64,000 nt of DNA from AC-32 sp963704005 (GTDB lineage Bacteria; Actinomycetota; Thermoleophilia; Gaiellales; Gaiellaceae), in the NCBI GenBank assembly GCA_963704005.1, contig CAVPGJ010000004.1:186001-250000 (forward strand), in the 5' to 3' direction. The notes below the pieces were generated by a model that worked only from the letters and a program-made list of their open reading frames with translations, did not search any database and was not told the DNA's origin. Both the position numbers and the translations under genes were made by a program. This document shows, piece by piece, positions 25,120-34,714 of this stretch (its first letter is position 1; every line of letters begins with the position of its first letter).

Positions 25120-25613
25120 CCCTGGCCGAGGCAGCCGCTCTGGCGGACGAGCTGGCCAAACAGGGCAAGGAGCGCGAGGTCGCCGACCTACGCCGCGACT
25201 GGGCCGACGAGCTCGAGCTGGAGGCGCGCTCGCAGGACTACCGCGAGCGGGCGACGGCCTACCGGGCAATCGGCCAGCTCCGCTTTCGCCAGAAGACCGA
25301 GCTGCTACGGCGCGGCCTCGAAGACGAGAGCCCGGCCTGCCGCGGGTCGGCGCTGCTCTCCCTGGAGTTGCTCTCGCGCGACGCGCCCCGGGAGATCAAC
25401 GCGGTCCGGCCGCTGCTGCACACGCTCGCGAATGCGGACGACAATGCGGCGGTCCGGCGGCTCGCCGTCCTGTCGCTTCGGAACGGCTCTCCGCAGCGCG
25501 ACACGATCGTCCTCCTCCATGGGATCGCCGAGGAGGACGGAGTCGAGCGCGGACTGCGGGAGCAGGCGGCGAAGGTGGCCGCCGAGCTCGAGAAGCGCGC
25601 CAAGTCGCGCTAG
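25116..25613 (+). CDS. HEAT-repeat-like alpha-helical protein
   Basis: 165 residues, VTLAEAAALADELAKQGKER onward, almost wholly helical. At least three helical pairs are visible (RATAYRAIGQLRFRQKTELLRRGLEDE, CRGSALLSLELLSRDAPREINAVRPLLHTLA, AAVRRLAVLSLRNGSPQRDTIVLLHGIA), suggesting an armadillo/HEAT scaffold. GTG 25116 overlaps the citrate synthase stop, so it is translated with it. Function unknown; a helper or regulator of citrate synthase is only positional inference. Confidence 0.65.
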   Translation: MTLAEAAALADELAKQGKEREVADLRRDWADELELEARSQDYRERATAYRAIGQLRFRQKTELLRRGLEDESPACRGSALLSLELLSRDAPREINAVRPLLHTLANADDNAAVRRLAVLSLRNGSPQRDTIVLLHGIAEEDGVERGLREQAAKVAAELEKRAKSR

Positions 25614-25726
25614 CGAGGAGGGCTCAGCGGCAGGCGCGGAGGCTGCCGCGGAGCTCGCGGCGGCACGGCCTGCGGATCCGGCGACGATGGAACCACTCGA
25701 GCACATGTCGGTGTGATTCCGCTGAC

Positions 25727-26656
25727 TCAGTCACTCGAGACGTCGCGGCGCCGAGCATGCGGATGGCTCCGGAAGTAGACGTCGCGGCGGCGGCGGTCGC
25801 TGACGTGCGTGTAGAGCTCGGTCGTACTCAGGTCGGCGTGGCCGAGCATCTCCTGGACGCTGCGCAGGTCGGCACCGCCCTCGAGCAGGTGCGTCGCGAA
25901 CGAGTGGCGGAGGAGATGCGGGTGGACGCGCTCGGGCTCGAGACCGGCGCGCTCGGCCAGCCGGCGGAGGATCAGAAAGGCGCCGGCCCGCGTCAGCGCT
26001 CCGCCCTGGGCGTTCAGGAACAGGTCTGGCCGGTGGCGGCGGTCGAGGTAGGGCCGGCCGTGGGCGAGGTACCGGCGGAGGGCCTCGACCGCGTGGCGGC
26101 CGACCGGAACCACTCGCTGCTTGTCGCCCTTTCCGGTGCAGCTGACGAGGCGCCGCTCGAGGTCGACGTCCGTCTTCCCGAGCCCGACCGCCTCGCTGAC
26201 GCGCAGCCCGGCCCCGTAGAGGAGCTCGACCAGCGCGCGGTCGCGGAGCGAGCGAGGCGTCGTCCCGGGCGCAGCCTCGATCAGGCGCTGCGCCTCCGCG
26301 GCCGAGAGCGTTCTGGGCAGCCGGCGCCGTCGCCGCGGCAGCTCGAGTGCCGCCGCCGGGCTGTCCGAGCGGACGCCGAGCAGGATCAGGTGACGGAAGA
26401 ACGACCGAACCGCCGCGACCCGTCGGGCGATCGTCGCGGGCGAGAGGCCGGCCGCTCGAAGCTCCGCCAGCCAGCGCTCGAGGTCCTCGGTCGTCGCCTT
26501 CGAAGGCGGCCCGCCGAGCCAGTCGCCGAGCGCGCGGAGGTCGCGTCGGTAGGCCTCGACGGTCTTGGGCGCGCGCCGCGCGGCGAGCAAGGCGAGGAAG
26601 CCCTCGACCTCTGGGTCGGAGCTCGGTGCAGCCGAATCGGGCCGCGGCGTGGCCAT
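25727..26656 (-). CDS. xerD: Tyrosine recombinase XerD-like
   Basis: 309 residues. N-terminal SAM-like core-binding domain (VEGFLALLAARRAPKTVEAYRRDLRALGDWL) and catalytic domain with the full set R-K-H-R-H-Y: GAGLRVSEAVGL, GKGDKQRVVPV, HPHLLRHSFATHLLEGGADLRSVQEMLGHADLSTTELYTHV. Length and motifs fit the housekeeping XerD that resolves chromosome dimers at dif rather than a phage integrase. A second, frameshifted Xer gene (28072-28900) could be its XerC partner. Confidence 0.88.
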   Translation of the reverse strand: MATPRPDSAAPSSDPEVEGFLALLAARRAPKTVEAYRRDLRALGDWLGGPPSKATTEDLERWLAELRAAGLSPATIARRVAAVRSFFRHLILLGVRSDSPAAALELPRRRRRLPRTLSAAEAQRLIEAAPGTTPRSLRDRALVELLYGAGLRVSEAVGLGKTDVDLERRLVSCTGKGDKQRVVPVGRHAVEALRRYLAHGRPYLDRRHRPDLFLNAQGGALTRAGAFLILRRLAERAGLEPERVHPHLLRHSFATHLLEGGADLRSVQEMLGHADLSTTELYTHVSDRRRRDVYFRSHPHARRRDVSSD

Positions 26657-26697
26657 CGGACCCTCTTCCTTCGCTTCGGACTCCCGGACGCCTGCCG

Positions 26698-26703
26698 TAG
26701 AGT
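26698..26703 (+). promoter_or_regulatory. -10 box TAGAGT before the 74-residue gene
   Basis: TAGAGT ends 9 nt before GTG 26713; leaderless. Confidence 0.45.
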
Positions 26704-26712
26704 TGCCGCCGC

Positions 26713-26937
26713 GTGAACGAGAGCAGCGACCTGGAGGCCTCGGCCGGCCTCTTCGACGTGGCAGCGGACGAGCTAGAGCTGGCTGCGCAGCATTGCCGCA
26801 CGGCGGCCGGCCACTTCCGCGAGCGGGAGGTTCCGCGCGGCGCCGCTCACGGCTGGGCTGCGCTCGGGCACGTGCTGAACGCGCAGGAGCAGCTCGAGCG
26901 TCAGGCCCGGATCCACGCCGGCGAGTCGAACCCCTGA
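26713..26937 (+). CDS. Small helical hypothetical protein
   Basis: 74 residues, VNESSDLEASAGLFDVAADE followed by amphipathic helices (LELAAQHCRTAAGHFREREVPRGAAHGWAALGHVLNAQEQLERQARIHAGES). The pattern of alanine and histidine-rich helices suggests a small helical bundle. Divergent from xerD by 56 bp. Own -10 box. No function recognised. Confidence 0.6.
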   Translation: MNESSDLEASAGLFDVAADELELAAQHCRTAAGHFREREVPRGAAHGWAALGHVLNAQEQLERQARIHAGESNP

Positions 26938-27052
26938 TCCGGATGGGCCGCCGGCTCGACGCCCCTGTGGACGAACCGGCACGCTTCCGTCACGAAGACG
27001 TCACAGACACGTGACATTTTCGAGCTTAGGCTGTTGGAGGGCGGGGGTGGTG

Positions 27053-27093
27053 GGCACCCGGTACTCGCGCGTGTGCCTTGGTATCCGGGTGCC
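27053..27093 (-). terminator. Hairpin terminator after the SRPBCC gene
   Basis: GGCACCCGGTAC at one end pairs with GGTATCCGGGTGCC at the other, leaving a loop of about 16 nt. It sits 7 nt beyond the SRPBCC stop. No T-run. Confidence 0.5.
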
Positions 27094-27099
27094 GACGGG

Positions 27100-27565
27100 C
27101 TACGTCTCGTCCGGTGGCGGGATCACCTCGCCCCGCTCGATCCAGGCGTGAAGTTGTGCTTCGAAGGTCTCCAGCGACGCGTGCCAGTTGATGCCTTCGG
27201 CCATCTCGTCCGAGATCGGCCCGAAGGCGCTGAACTCGTGGCGCAGGACGGTGCCGCCGTCCTCCTCGTCGAACTCGTAGCGGTGCGTGAGCGTGATCCC
27301 GCCGCCGAGCTGGTGGCTCGTCTGCGAGTAGCCGGCCGGTGGGTCCCACCAGCCGATCGTCCCGTACAGCTTGCCGCTGCCGTCGCCCCAGTCCTCGTAG
27401 ATCTGTCCGCCCGACGCGGCGGTCGTTGACAACTCGCTGCAGGCGCTCCTTCCCGTAGCTGGCCTGGAACCACTTCCCGGTGTCGAGGAAGGCCTCGAAG
27501 ACCTCGTCGCGCGGGCGCTCGAACCGGAGCTCGTTCGTGAACGCGATATGGCGGATCGGGTGCAT
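27100..27565 (-). CDS. SRPBCC/AHSA1-like START-domain protein, one frameshift
   Basis: About 154 residues once repaired. N-terminal MHPIRHIAFTNELRFERPRDEVFEAFLDTGKWFQASYGKERLQ breaks at about 27437 and continues ELSTTAASGGQIYEDWGDGSGKLYGTIGWWDPP, ending LETFEAQLHAWIERGEV. This is the AHSA1-type hydrophobic-cavity fold. It follows an ArsR regulator with a 1-nt overlap (TGATG), the common ArsR-SRPBCC pair. RBS AAGGAGAAG precedes ATG 27565. Ligand unknown. Confidence 0.72.
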
Positions 27566-27895
27566 CACTTCTCCTTCCTTGGTGCCGACTGCAGATGACG
27601 CTCGAACGCCAGCAGTTGCGAGGCGCTGGCCTGCTGGAAGCCGTTCAGCCACCGCTCGAGCTCGCGCTGGATCGGGACGGCGTTCAGCTCGTTCCAGCGC
27701 TCGCGGCCTTCGCGTCGGACGAGCACGACCCCCGCGCGCTCGAGTACGCCCGAGGTGCTGCATGACCGCGTAGCGCGAGAGCTGGGGCAGGACCTCGCAG
27801 AGCGCGGTCGTGGTCATCGGTCCGTCGCGAAGAGCGTCGAGCAGCGCCCGCCGGTGCGGCGAGCCCAGCGCCTTCCAGATCCTGGCGTCATCCAT
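27565..27895 (-). CDS. ArsR-family winged-helix repressor, one frameshift
   Basis: Starts MDDARIWKALGSPHRRALLDALRDGPMTTTALCEVLPQLSRYAVMQHLG, the wHTH with recognition helix SRYAVMQHL; one base is lost near 27748-27755, then VLERAGVVLVRREGRERWNELNAVPIQRELERWLNGF continues to the end at KEK. No metal-binding cysteine pair of ArsR/SmtB type is seen, so this is the non-metal subgroup usually paired with SRPBCC proteins. A strong dyad overlaps its start codon and is its likely operator. Confidence 0.75.
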
Positions 27896-27918
27896 TACGT
27901 GATAAAAATATCACATAA
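27895..27918 (-). promoter_or_regulatory. Operator dyad TTACGTGATA-n4-TATCACATAA
   Basis: Two 10-bp arms with 9 matching positions flank AAAA, in an AT-rich island inside GC-rich DNA. The dyad begins at the first base of the ArsR start codon, so bound repressor would block its own transcription, which must start within or very near the dyad. Confidence 0.75.
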
Positions 27919-27926
27919 CGTCAGAC

Positions 27927-28066
27927 GTCTGAACCGACCGGTCGGTGCCACTGGCAGTGATTGATGCGGCTGAGGCATCGCTAGCGATGCCGACCTCAGG
28001 ACGTGCGAGCTTGCCCGCGCGTCCGTCTGAACCGACCGGTCGGTGCCACTGGGAGTGATCGATGCG
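27927..28066 (+). repeat. Double-hairpin dispersed element, copy B, with duplicated tail
   Basis: Hairpin 1 GGCATCGC-ta-GCGATGCC and hairpin 2 (GGACGtgCGaGC...GCCCGcgCGTCC) are flanked on both sides by a 42-bp direct repeat (27927-27968 and 28025-28066, two mismatches) that begins GTCTGAACCGACCGGTCGGT. The extra tail upstream suggests a tandem duplication of the element with loss of one hairpin pair. It lies between the ArsR operator and the Xer gene stop. Confidence 0.8.
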
Positions 28067-28071
28067 ACGCT

Positions 28072-28900
28072 CTATGAACGCGGGTGCGACTTGTCGTAGA
28101 CGCGGCGAAGGCGGGCAGCGTCGACGTGGCTGTACATCTGCGTGGTCGAGAGCGAGCTGTGACCCAGCAGCTCCTGGATCGTGCGCAGGTCGGCGCCGCC
28201 CTCGAGGAGATGGGTCGCGAACGCATGCCGTAGGCGGTGCGGATGGGGCAGCAGCCTCCTGAGGGTGCTCGTGTCGAGCCGACGGCCGCGCGCCGACAGG
28301 AAGAACGCGTTATCGGCGCCGCGCGCCAGCTCGGGGCGCGCGTCTCGGAGGTACTCGGCCAGCCGCAGGGCCGCCTCCTCGCCGAGCGGCACGACGCGCT
28401 CCTTGCCGCCCTTGCCGCGCACGTGGACGAGCTCCTGCTCGAAGTCGACGTCGGCGAGGTCGAGGTCGACCGCTTCCTGCGAGCGGAGGCCCGCCGAGTA
28501 GACGAGCTCGACGAGCGCCCGGTTACGAGTCGCCAGCGGCCCGTTCCTCCGAGCCCGTCGAGCGCGCCGTCCACCTCCTGGGCCGGGGCGCGTCCGGCAG
28601 CCGCCGCGGACGTCGCGGCGCGAACGACGCGTCGGGCACGTTCTCCGGGCCGAGCGCGTGGCGCAGGAACGCGCGCACCGCCGCGAGCTTGCGCGCGATC
28701 GTCGCCGGCGCGAGCTTCTCGCGGCCGCGCTCGACCGAGCTCGGCCGCGTAGTCGGCGAGCGTCCGCACGTCCACGTCCTGCAGCCGCGTCCCGCGGCGC
28801 TCGAGCCAGCGCGCGAACTCGCGCACGTCGACGCGGTAGGCCCGCCGCGTCGCCGGGGAGAGCGCCGGGCTCTCGAGGAAGCGCTCGATCTCGCGTCCAC
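28072..28900 (-). CDS. xerC: XerC-like tyrosine recombinase, several frameshifts
   Basis: The C-terminal catalytic half reads cleanly: TRNRALVELVYSAGLRSQEAVDLDLADVDFEQ, RGKGGKERVVPLGEEAALRL, HRLRHAFATHLLEGGADLRTIQELLGHSSLSTTQMYSHVD, ending YDKSHPRS; R, K, H-R, H and Y are all present. The N-terminal half is spread over three frames: EIERFLESPALSPATRRAYRVDVREFARWLERRG, then KLAPATIARKLAAVRAFLRHALGPENVP. At least three single-base breaks lie between 28520 and 28900. Start taken at GTG 28900, uncertain. Every fragment is well conserved, so sequence error is likelier than decay. Confidence 0.75.
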
Positions 28901-28976
28901 GGCGACGGCATTCGCCGCGGGCGGGGAAGTCCGCTAGAGGCGTCGCTTGCGGGCGTCTGGATCGAGCGATACCGCT

Positions 28977-30512
28977 CTACGCGACGGCCGCGACGATCTC
29001 GTCGGACAGGCTCGGGAAGCCGCTCAGGAACTCGGCGCGCTCGGCCTTGAAGCGCTCGACGAGCGCGCGGTACTCGTCCCCGCGGCCCTGCTCCTCGTAC
29101 AGCCGCCGCGGCTGCAGGATCTCGGGCTCGTCGATTCCCGGCACCGACGACGCGACCAGGTAGCCGAAGTCGGGGTCGCGCTCCCAGTCGATCGTGCCCT
29201 CGGCGATGCCCTTGACGATCGCGGACGAGTGCTTGATCCGCACCTTGCGCGAGCGCTCGTCGTCCTCGGGCCCGCCGACGCGGCCGGTGTTCATCAGGTA
29301 GACCTCGAGCGGGTGCTCCGCGAGCAGCTCGAGGAAGCGGTTGCCCTGCAGGTCGTGCGGCATCGGGAAGAACGGGTTCGTCCCGGGCACGCGCAGGAAC
29401 TTGCCGGCCTCGTCGGCGCCGCCGGCGCTCGTGCCGGTCGTCTCGCCGAGCATGAAGAAGGCCGCTGCCTGCGGCCCTTCGAGCTTCGCGACGGCGGGGA
29501 CGATGTTCTCGTTCTTGTTCAGGATCAGCAGGAAGTGCGCCTCGTCGATCTCGTCGGCCGACGCGGCCTCGATCACCTCGAACGGGAAGGTCGCTCGGCC
29601 GTTCGACGTGTAGTTCGTGTCGTAGAAGTCGACCTCGTCGCCGTGCTGCGAGACGTTCTCCAGGTACGAGTCCGGCTGCGTGACGGCGCCGTAGATCGTC
29701 GGCTCGTCCTCCGGGTTGAGCCCGAAGGTCTTGGCGAAGCAGCCGTTCTCGGTCGCGTAGACGCGGCCGTCCGGCATCCAGGCGACGAAGTCGTCCTGCA
29801 CCGGCAGCGAGCCGTTCTGGCGCGTGAAGGTGGTCGTCGTCTTGCCGGTCCCCGAGAGGCCGACGATCAGGCCCGACCCGCTTGCCGCGCTCGGTCGGGA
29901 TGATCTTGCAGCCGGCGTGCAGCGGGATCCCGCCGCGGTCGTAGACGAGCTTGTTCCACATCCGAAGGCCGCCCTTCTTCGACTCGCCGAAGTAGTCGGA
30001 GTTGAAGACCCGCGTGACGCCCTGCTCGAGGTCGACGGCGATCAGCCGGTCGTCGGGAAAGCCCTCGGCCTTCAGGTTCGGCGTGTAGATCACGGTGAGC
30101 TCGGGCTCGACGTCCTCGACCTCGCCGGAGAAGTAGAGCTGCTGCTGCATGCCCGGCGATGTTCGCGTTGGCCGCCTCGATGTAGAGGCGCGCCGGCGTG
30201 CGGAAGTCGGGGTCGTTGCCGATCGTAGCCGTCGACCACGACCATCTCCTGCTCGGCGATGTACTCGTCCTGGAGCCGCGGCCCAGCGCTGGCCCTCCTC
30301 GCGGGAGATCGCCTGGTTCTGGCCGTCGGGCTCGTCGGTGACGATGAACGTCGAGCGCTTCGAGCGGTTGACGACCTCCGTCTGGACGTTGAGGTTCCCG
30401 TACCGCGTCGGCGCGCGTTCGGCATCCTCGCCGCGAGCTCTTGGAGCTCCTCGGCGGACGGGTTGTCGATGACGGCCGGCCGCGTCGGCAGCCGGAAGAG
30501 CATCTTGGCCAC
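28977..30512 (-). CDS. pckA: ATP-dependent phosphoenolpyruvate carboxykinase, multiple frameshifts
   Basis: Converts oxaloacetate and ATP to phosphoenolpyruvate, first step of gluconeogenesis. Start GTG 30512 (VAKMLFRLPTRPAVIDNPSAEELQELAARM). Later pieces: QTEVVNRSKRSTFIVTDEPD; MQQQLYFSGEVEDVEPELTVIYTPNLKAEG; the kinase loop GLSGTGKTTTTF; and a clean 275-residue end from QDDFVAWMPDGRVYATENGCFAK through GETTGTSAGGADEAG to EIVAAVA. The P-loop identifies the ATP-type. Breaks lie near 30410, 30290, 30225, 30165 and 29880. Five indels in a central metabolic gene suggest low-quality consensus rather than a pseudogene. Confidence 0.8.
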
Positions 30513-30579
30513 GGGCCGGATCTTACCCAGGCGCCGGCAGACCCAAGCGGTTCTGCAGAATGCGGGGGATGGAACCGCC

Positions 30580-31010
30580 GTGCCGCCGACGCACCGGATC
30601 GCCGTCGTCTACCAGCTGCGCCGCGCGCGGCGGTGGCTCGTTTTCGTGCTCGGCGGGGTGGCGCTGGCGCTCCTGCCGTGGTCGGGCTACCTCGGCGCGT
30701 CGCTCCCCGCGGAGCATGTCGTGCACCACTGGGACGCCGCCTGGGTCGGGTTCGACCTGTTCGAGGCGGCGGCGCTCATCGGCACGCTGGTCGCGCTCCT
30801 GCGCGGCTCCCCGCTCCTGCCGCTCGTGGCGGCGGTCGCGGGCACGGCGCTCCTCACGGACGCCTGGTTCGACCTGATCACGGCGGAGCCCGGGCGGGAC
30901 TGCGGCGGGCGCCCTGGCGAAGCCGTCTGTCGCCGAGCTGCCGCTCGCCGCTCTCTGCTTCTGGATCTCGCTCGACTCGACCGACGCGCTCGTCAGCGCC
31001 GCCGAGCCGG
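30580..31010 (+). CDS. Four-helix integral membrane protein, one frameshift
   Basis: Starts VPPTHRIAVVYQLRRARRWL at GTG 30580. Hydrophobic segments: LVFVLGGVALALLPWSGYLG, VGFDLFEAAALIGTLVALL, LPLVAAVAGTALLTDAWFDLI, then, after a frame change near 30900, LAALCFWISLDS. The loop HVVHHWDAAW is histidine-rich. It is convergent with the lysyl-lipid synthase gene and probably overlaps its end. The exact stop is unclear because of the frameshift. No function recognised. Confidence 0.55.
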
Positions 31011-32922
31011 CTTCGGCAGTTGGCCCTCGGCCCACATCGCGGCCAGCCCCACCCGGCGGGAGCCCGAGAACGCTGCTCGAACAGGAGGTAGCGAGGCTCC
31101 CAGCGAGGGAAGAACTTCGCGTTGAAGCGGTAGAAGCCGCTCGATCTGGAAGAAGGCGTCCGCGACCAGGAGCACGCGGCCGAGCGGCGCTCGATCGGCC
31201 CGTGCGGCTCGTGGATGAAGCGAGCGAAGGCCGCGAAGTTGAGCGAGACCTCCTCGACTCCGCGCGTCGCGCAGCAGCTCGATCGCCGCGGGCGACGAGG
31301 AACTCCGTCAGGCCGTTCGGCGTGTCCCGGTCGCGCCGCATGAGCGAGCAGCGAGACGGCCGGCCGGCCGTAGCTCGGCGCGAAGTGGAGGAAGCCGCGG
31401 ATCGCGCCCGTCGCGTCCCGCCCGGCCACGACGAGGCTGTCGCCGTGCTCCTCCTGGCGGAGAGCGTCGAGCGACATCGCGAAGCCGCGCTCGGGGCTTC
31501 CGTCCCGCCAGCGGCGGCTGACGCGCTCCAGCTCGGCGAGCTCGGCGCTCGTCGAGCTCGCCAGATCGTCGAGGACGGCGCTGTAGCCGCTGCTTCTCCA
31601 GCCGTCGAGACCGACTGGCGCACCTTGCGAATCGCGCGGCCGTCGAGCGAGAACGCGCTCGTGTCGACGACGGCCTCGTCGCCGAGGTAGAGAGACCGAA
31701 GGCCGAGCTGCCTCCAGAGCGGTAGGAGCCGCTCTCCGACTCCGAGCGCGGCAATCCGTAGGCCGCGGGCCTCGCCGAACAGGCTCAGCTCGCGGAGCAG
31801 GCGCGGAATCGCCGTCCTCCGGGCCGACTGGGTCGCCGGAGACGAGCAGGACGCCGGTCTCGACCCGGTACCCGAGGAACGCGCGGCGGTCCTCGCTGAA
31901 CAGGTAGTGCTGGTCGCGGCGGAGCTTGAAGTACGCAAGCGTGTCGGAGCCGTGCCGACGGACGAGGCCGGCGGCGGCCGCCGTCGGCGGAGGTCCGGAA
32001 ACGCGGCCGGCGGGGCGAGCGGGCGGAAAACGATCCAGAGCGAGCAGCGAGCGCGAGCACGCCGGTCACGCCGACCGCCTCGTCGAGGCGCCGAGCTCGT
32101 CGCGGAAGTCGAGCGGCCCCGTTCTGCCAGAGCAGTGCCGTCGAGCGATCTCGCGCAGCGACTGCGCGCGGAGGCTCGCGCTCTCGGGCGCGGCGAGCCA
32201 GACGGCGAACGCAGCAGAGCAGGAAACCGGACCCGACGACGAGCGGAATCCGCGCCAGCGCGGAGCGCAGGCTGACGGGGTCGTGGCTGGACGCAGAACG
32301 ACGCTCGTCCGAGCCAGAGCAGCCCGGCGACGCGCGAAGCTGGCGGCCGCCTCCTCGACGTCGAGCCCCTTGAGCAGGTTGAGCACGCCGAGCCCGACGA
32401 GCAGGACGAGTGCCAGCCGAAGCGCTCCGCTCGCGCCGACGCCAGAGATACGGCGCCGTCACGAGCAGCAGCAGCGAGGCCGGCACGGCGGCTGCATGCG
32501 AGAGGCGTAAGGCCTCGAACGGCGCGAACTGCAGCAGCAGGTGGTTGCGCCACTCGATGTTCGGGCGTGACCGCGGAGGCGAGGTTCACGAGGCCCGCCA
32601 GCGCGGTTCCGAGCGCAGCCAGCTTCGGGAGCGGATCTGCCCGGCGCACCAGCCGCAACGGAGCGGGCTGGACGTGCAGGCCCAGACGCCAGTGGGTCGT
32701 GTCGCGCTGTGACGGGCACGAGGTCGCGCCAGTCCTTCGCGACGAGCCAGACGCCGAGCGAAGATCGCGGCGCGCCGTGCGCCAGTCCGGGTCGACCTTG
32801 TCGGAAGAGCCGCGCCAAGCGCGAGTGCCCAGCAGGAGGCCGGCGCCGAGATGCCACTCGTGAACGCGGGCTCCTAGCACGTAGACCCGGGGGCCGAGCC
32901 GGTGCCGATCGATTCGGAGCAC
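30993..32922 (-). CDS. MprF/DUF2156-like lysylphosphatidylglycerol synthase, multiple frameshifts
   Basis: The C-terminal transferase domain is recognisable in pieces: MSLDALRQEEHGDSLVVAGRDATGAIRGFLHFAPSYGRPAVSL, RRDRDTPNGLTEFLVAR, GVEEVSLNFAAFARFIHEPHGPIERR, FFQIER, YRFNAKFFPRWEPRYLLFE, then AAMWAEGQLPKP. The N-terminal part begins VLRIDRHRLGPRVYVLGARVHEWHLGAGLLLGTRA at GTG 32922 and includes hydrophobic stretches. Such enzymes transfer lysine from Lys-tRNA to phosphatidylglycerol and can flip the product, reducing cationic-peptide binding. At least six frame changes occur over 1.9 kb; exact residues cannot be trusted. Confidence 0.68.
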
Positions 32923-33010
32923 GCCCCCATCATCAGGATTTCTGCGGCCGGCGCCGAGTCCCAACCGTACGCCGCATCCGTTAGGAGCCTCGAGCCTGCC
33001 GTCGTTTCGA

Positions 33011-33016
33011 TAGCGT
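33011..33016 (+). promoter_or_regulatory. -10 box TAGCGT before sdhA
   Basis: TAGCGT ends 9 nt before GTG 33026 without a ribosome site. Confidence 0.35.
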
Positions 33017-33025
33017 CCGTTACCG

Positions 33026-34714
33026 GTGGAAGCGAAGCACGACGTGCTCGTTGTCGGGGCAGGCTGCGCGGGAATGCGGGCGGCCATCGAAGCGCACGAT
33101 GCGGGCGCCGACGTCGCGCTGATCTCGAAGATCCACCCGGTTCGAAGCCATTCCGGTGCGGCCGAGGGCGGCATCAACGCCGCTCTCGGGAACGCCTCGG
33201 AGGACGATCCGGAGAAGCACGCCTTCGACACCGTCAAGGGCTCCGACTACCTCGGCGACCAGGACGCGATCGAGATCCTCTGCAACGAGGCGCCGGGCGA
33301 CGTCTACCAGCTCGAGAACTGGGGAGCGGTCTTCTCGCGCACGGAGGACGGAAGGATCGCGCAGCGCCCGTTCGGCGCTGCGGGCGAGCCGCGAACGGCC
33401 TACGCGGCCGACATCACCGGCCACGTGCTGGTGCACGTCCTCTTCGAGCAGGTGATGAAGCGCGACCTGAAGGTCTACGAGGAGTTCTTCGTCTGGAAGC
33501 TCGTCGAGCACGAGGACCGCTGCCAGGGAGTGGTGGCCTGGAACCTGATCGACGGCGGCCTGGCGACGATCGGCGCCAAGACCGTGATCCTCACCACCGG
33601 CGGCGCGGGGCGGCTCTACAACGGCACCACCAACGCCTACGCGTGCACCGGAGACGGGATGGCACAGGCGCTGCGCGTCGGCGTCGCGCTCGAGGACATG
33701 GAGATGATGCAGTTCCACCCGACGACGCTCGCGCCGACCGGCGTGCTCATCACGGAGGGCACGCGCGGCGAGGGCGCGTACCTGGTCAACTCGGAGGGCG
33801 AGCGCTTTCTCAAGCGCTACGCGCCGAACGCGATGGAGCTCGCCTCGCGCGACGTCATCTCCCGTGCCGAGCAGACCGAGATCGACGAGGGCCGCGGCGT
33901 CGAACGGCAACGTCCTGCTCGACATGCGCCACCTCGGCGCGGAGAAGATTCTCGAGCGGCTGCACGGGACGCGCGAGCTGTCGATGGTCTTCGCGGGAGT
34001 CGACCCGATCCAGGAGCCGATCCCGGTCCGGCCCGGCGCCCACTACCACATGGGCGGGGTCGACACGGACATCTGGGGCACGCACCTCGCTCGAAGGGCC
34101 TCTACGCGGCCGGCGAGTGCGCCTGCGTCTCGGTGCACGGGGCGAACCGCCTGGGCGGGAACGCGCTGATGGAGACGATCACCTTCGGCAAGCGGGCCGG
34201 CGCCCACGCTGCGGAGTGGGCGCTCACGCAACACGACGGTCGAGGTGCCCGCAGTCGGTGGAGGCCGACACCGAGCGGGAGCTGCGGCAGCTGCTCGACC
34301 GCACCGACGGCGAGCGGCCGTGGTCGATTCGCAACGAGCTTGCCGAGACCATGCACGAGAACTTCGGCGTCTTCCGGCGCGAGGAGCAGATGACGGCAGC
34401 AGGGCGAGATCGTCGCCGGACTGCGCGAGCGCTACGAGCGCGTCATCGTCGATGACAAGGGCCAGGTCTTCAACAACGACCTGACGCAGGCAATGGAGCT
34501 CGGCTTCATGCTCGACCTCGCCGCTTGCATGGTGGTCTGCGGGATCGAGCGCAAGGAGAGCCGCGGCGCCCACGCCCGCCCGTACGACTACCCGGAGCGC
34601 GACGACGAGAACTACCTCAGGCACACGCTCGTGACGATGGAGCACGGCGCGCCACGGCTCAAATGGAAGCCGGTCACGATGACGAAGTGGCAGCCGATGG
34701 AGCGGACCTACTGA
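33026..34714 (+). CDS. sdhA: Succinate dehydrogenase flavoprotein subunit, about four frameshifts
   Basis: FAD dinucleotide motif DVLVVGAGCAGMRAAIEAHDAG, the FAD-attachment region SKIHPVRSHSGAAEGGINAALGN (His before S-G), active-site MMQFHPTTLAPTGVLITEGTRGEGAYLVNSEGERFL, HYHMGGVDTDIWG, LYAAGECACVSVHGANRLGGNALMETITFGKRAG and C-terminal RKESRGAHARPYDYPERDDENY with WKPVTMTKWQ. The frame changes near 33897, 34090, 34245 and 34397; joined, it is about 560 residues, the family size. Oxidises succinate to fumarate at the membrane. All catalytic segments are conserved, so indel errors are likely. Confidence 0.88.

Noticed and set aside
25614..25726. An open frame after the HEAT-like gene ending MEPLEHMSV.
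   Set aside because: No start or ribosome site; alanine-rich composition could be a frameshifted tail of the HEAT gene but nothing decides it.
25727..28900. The two Xer genes as integrases of a mobile element.
   Set aside because: Both have XerC/XerD length and motifs; no att repeats or cargo genes flank them. They are best read as housekeeping dimer-resolution recombinases.
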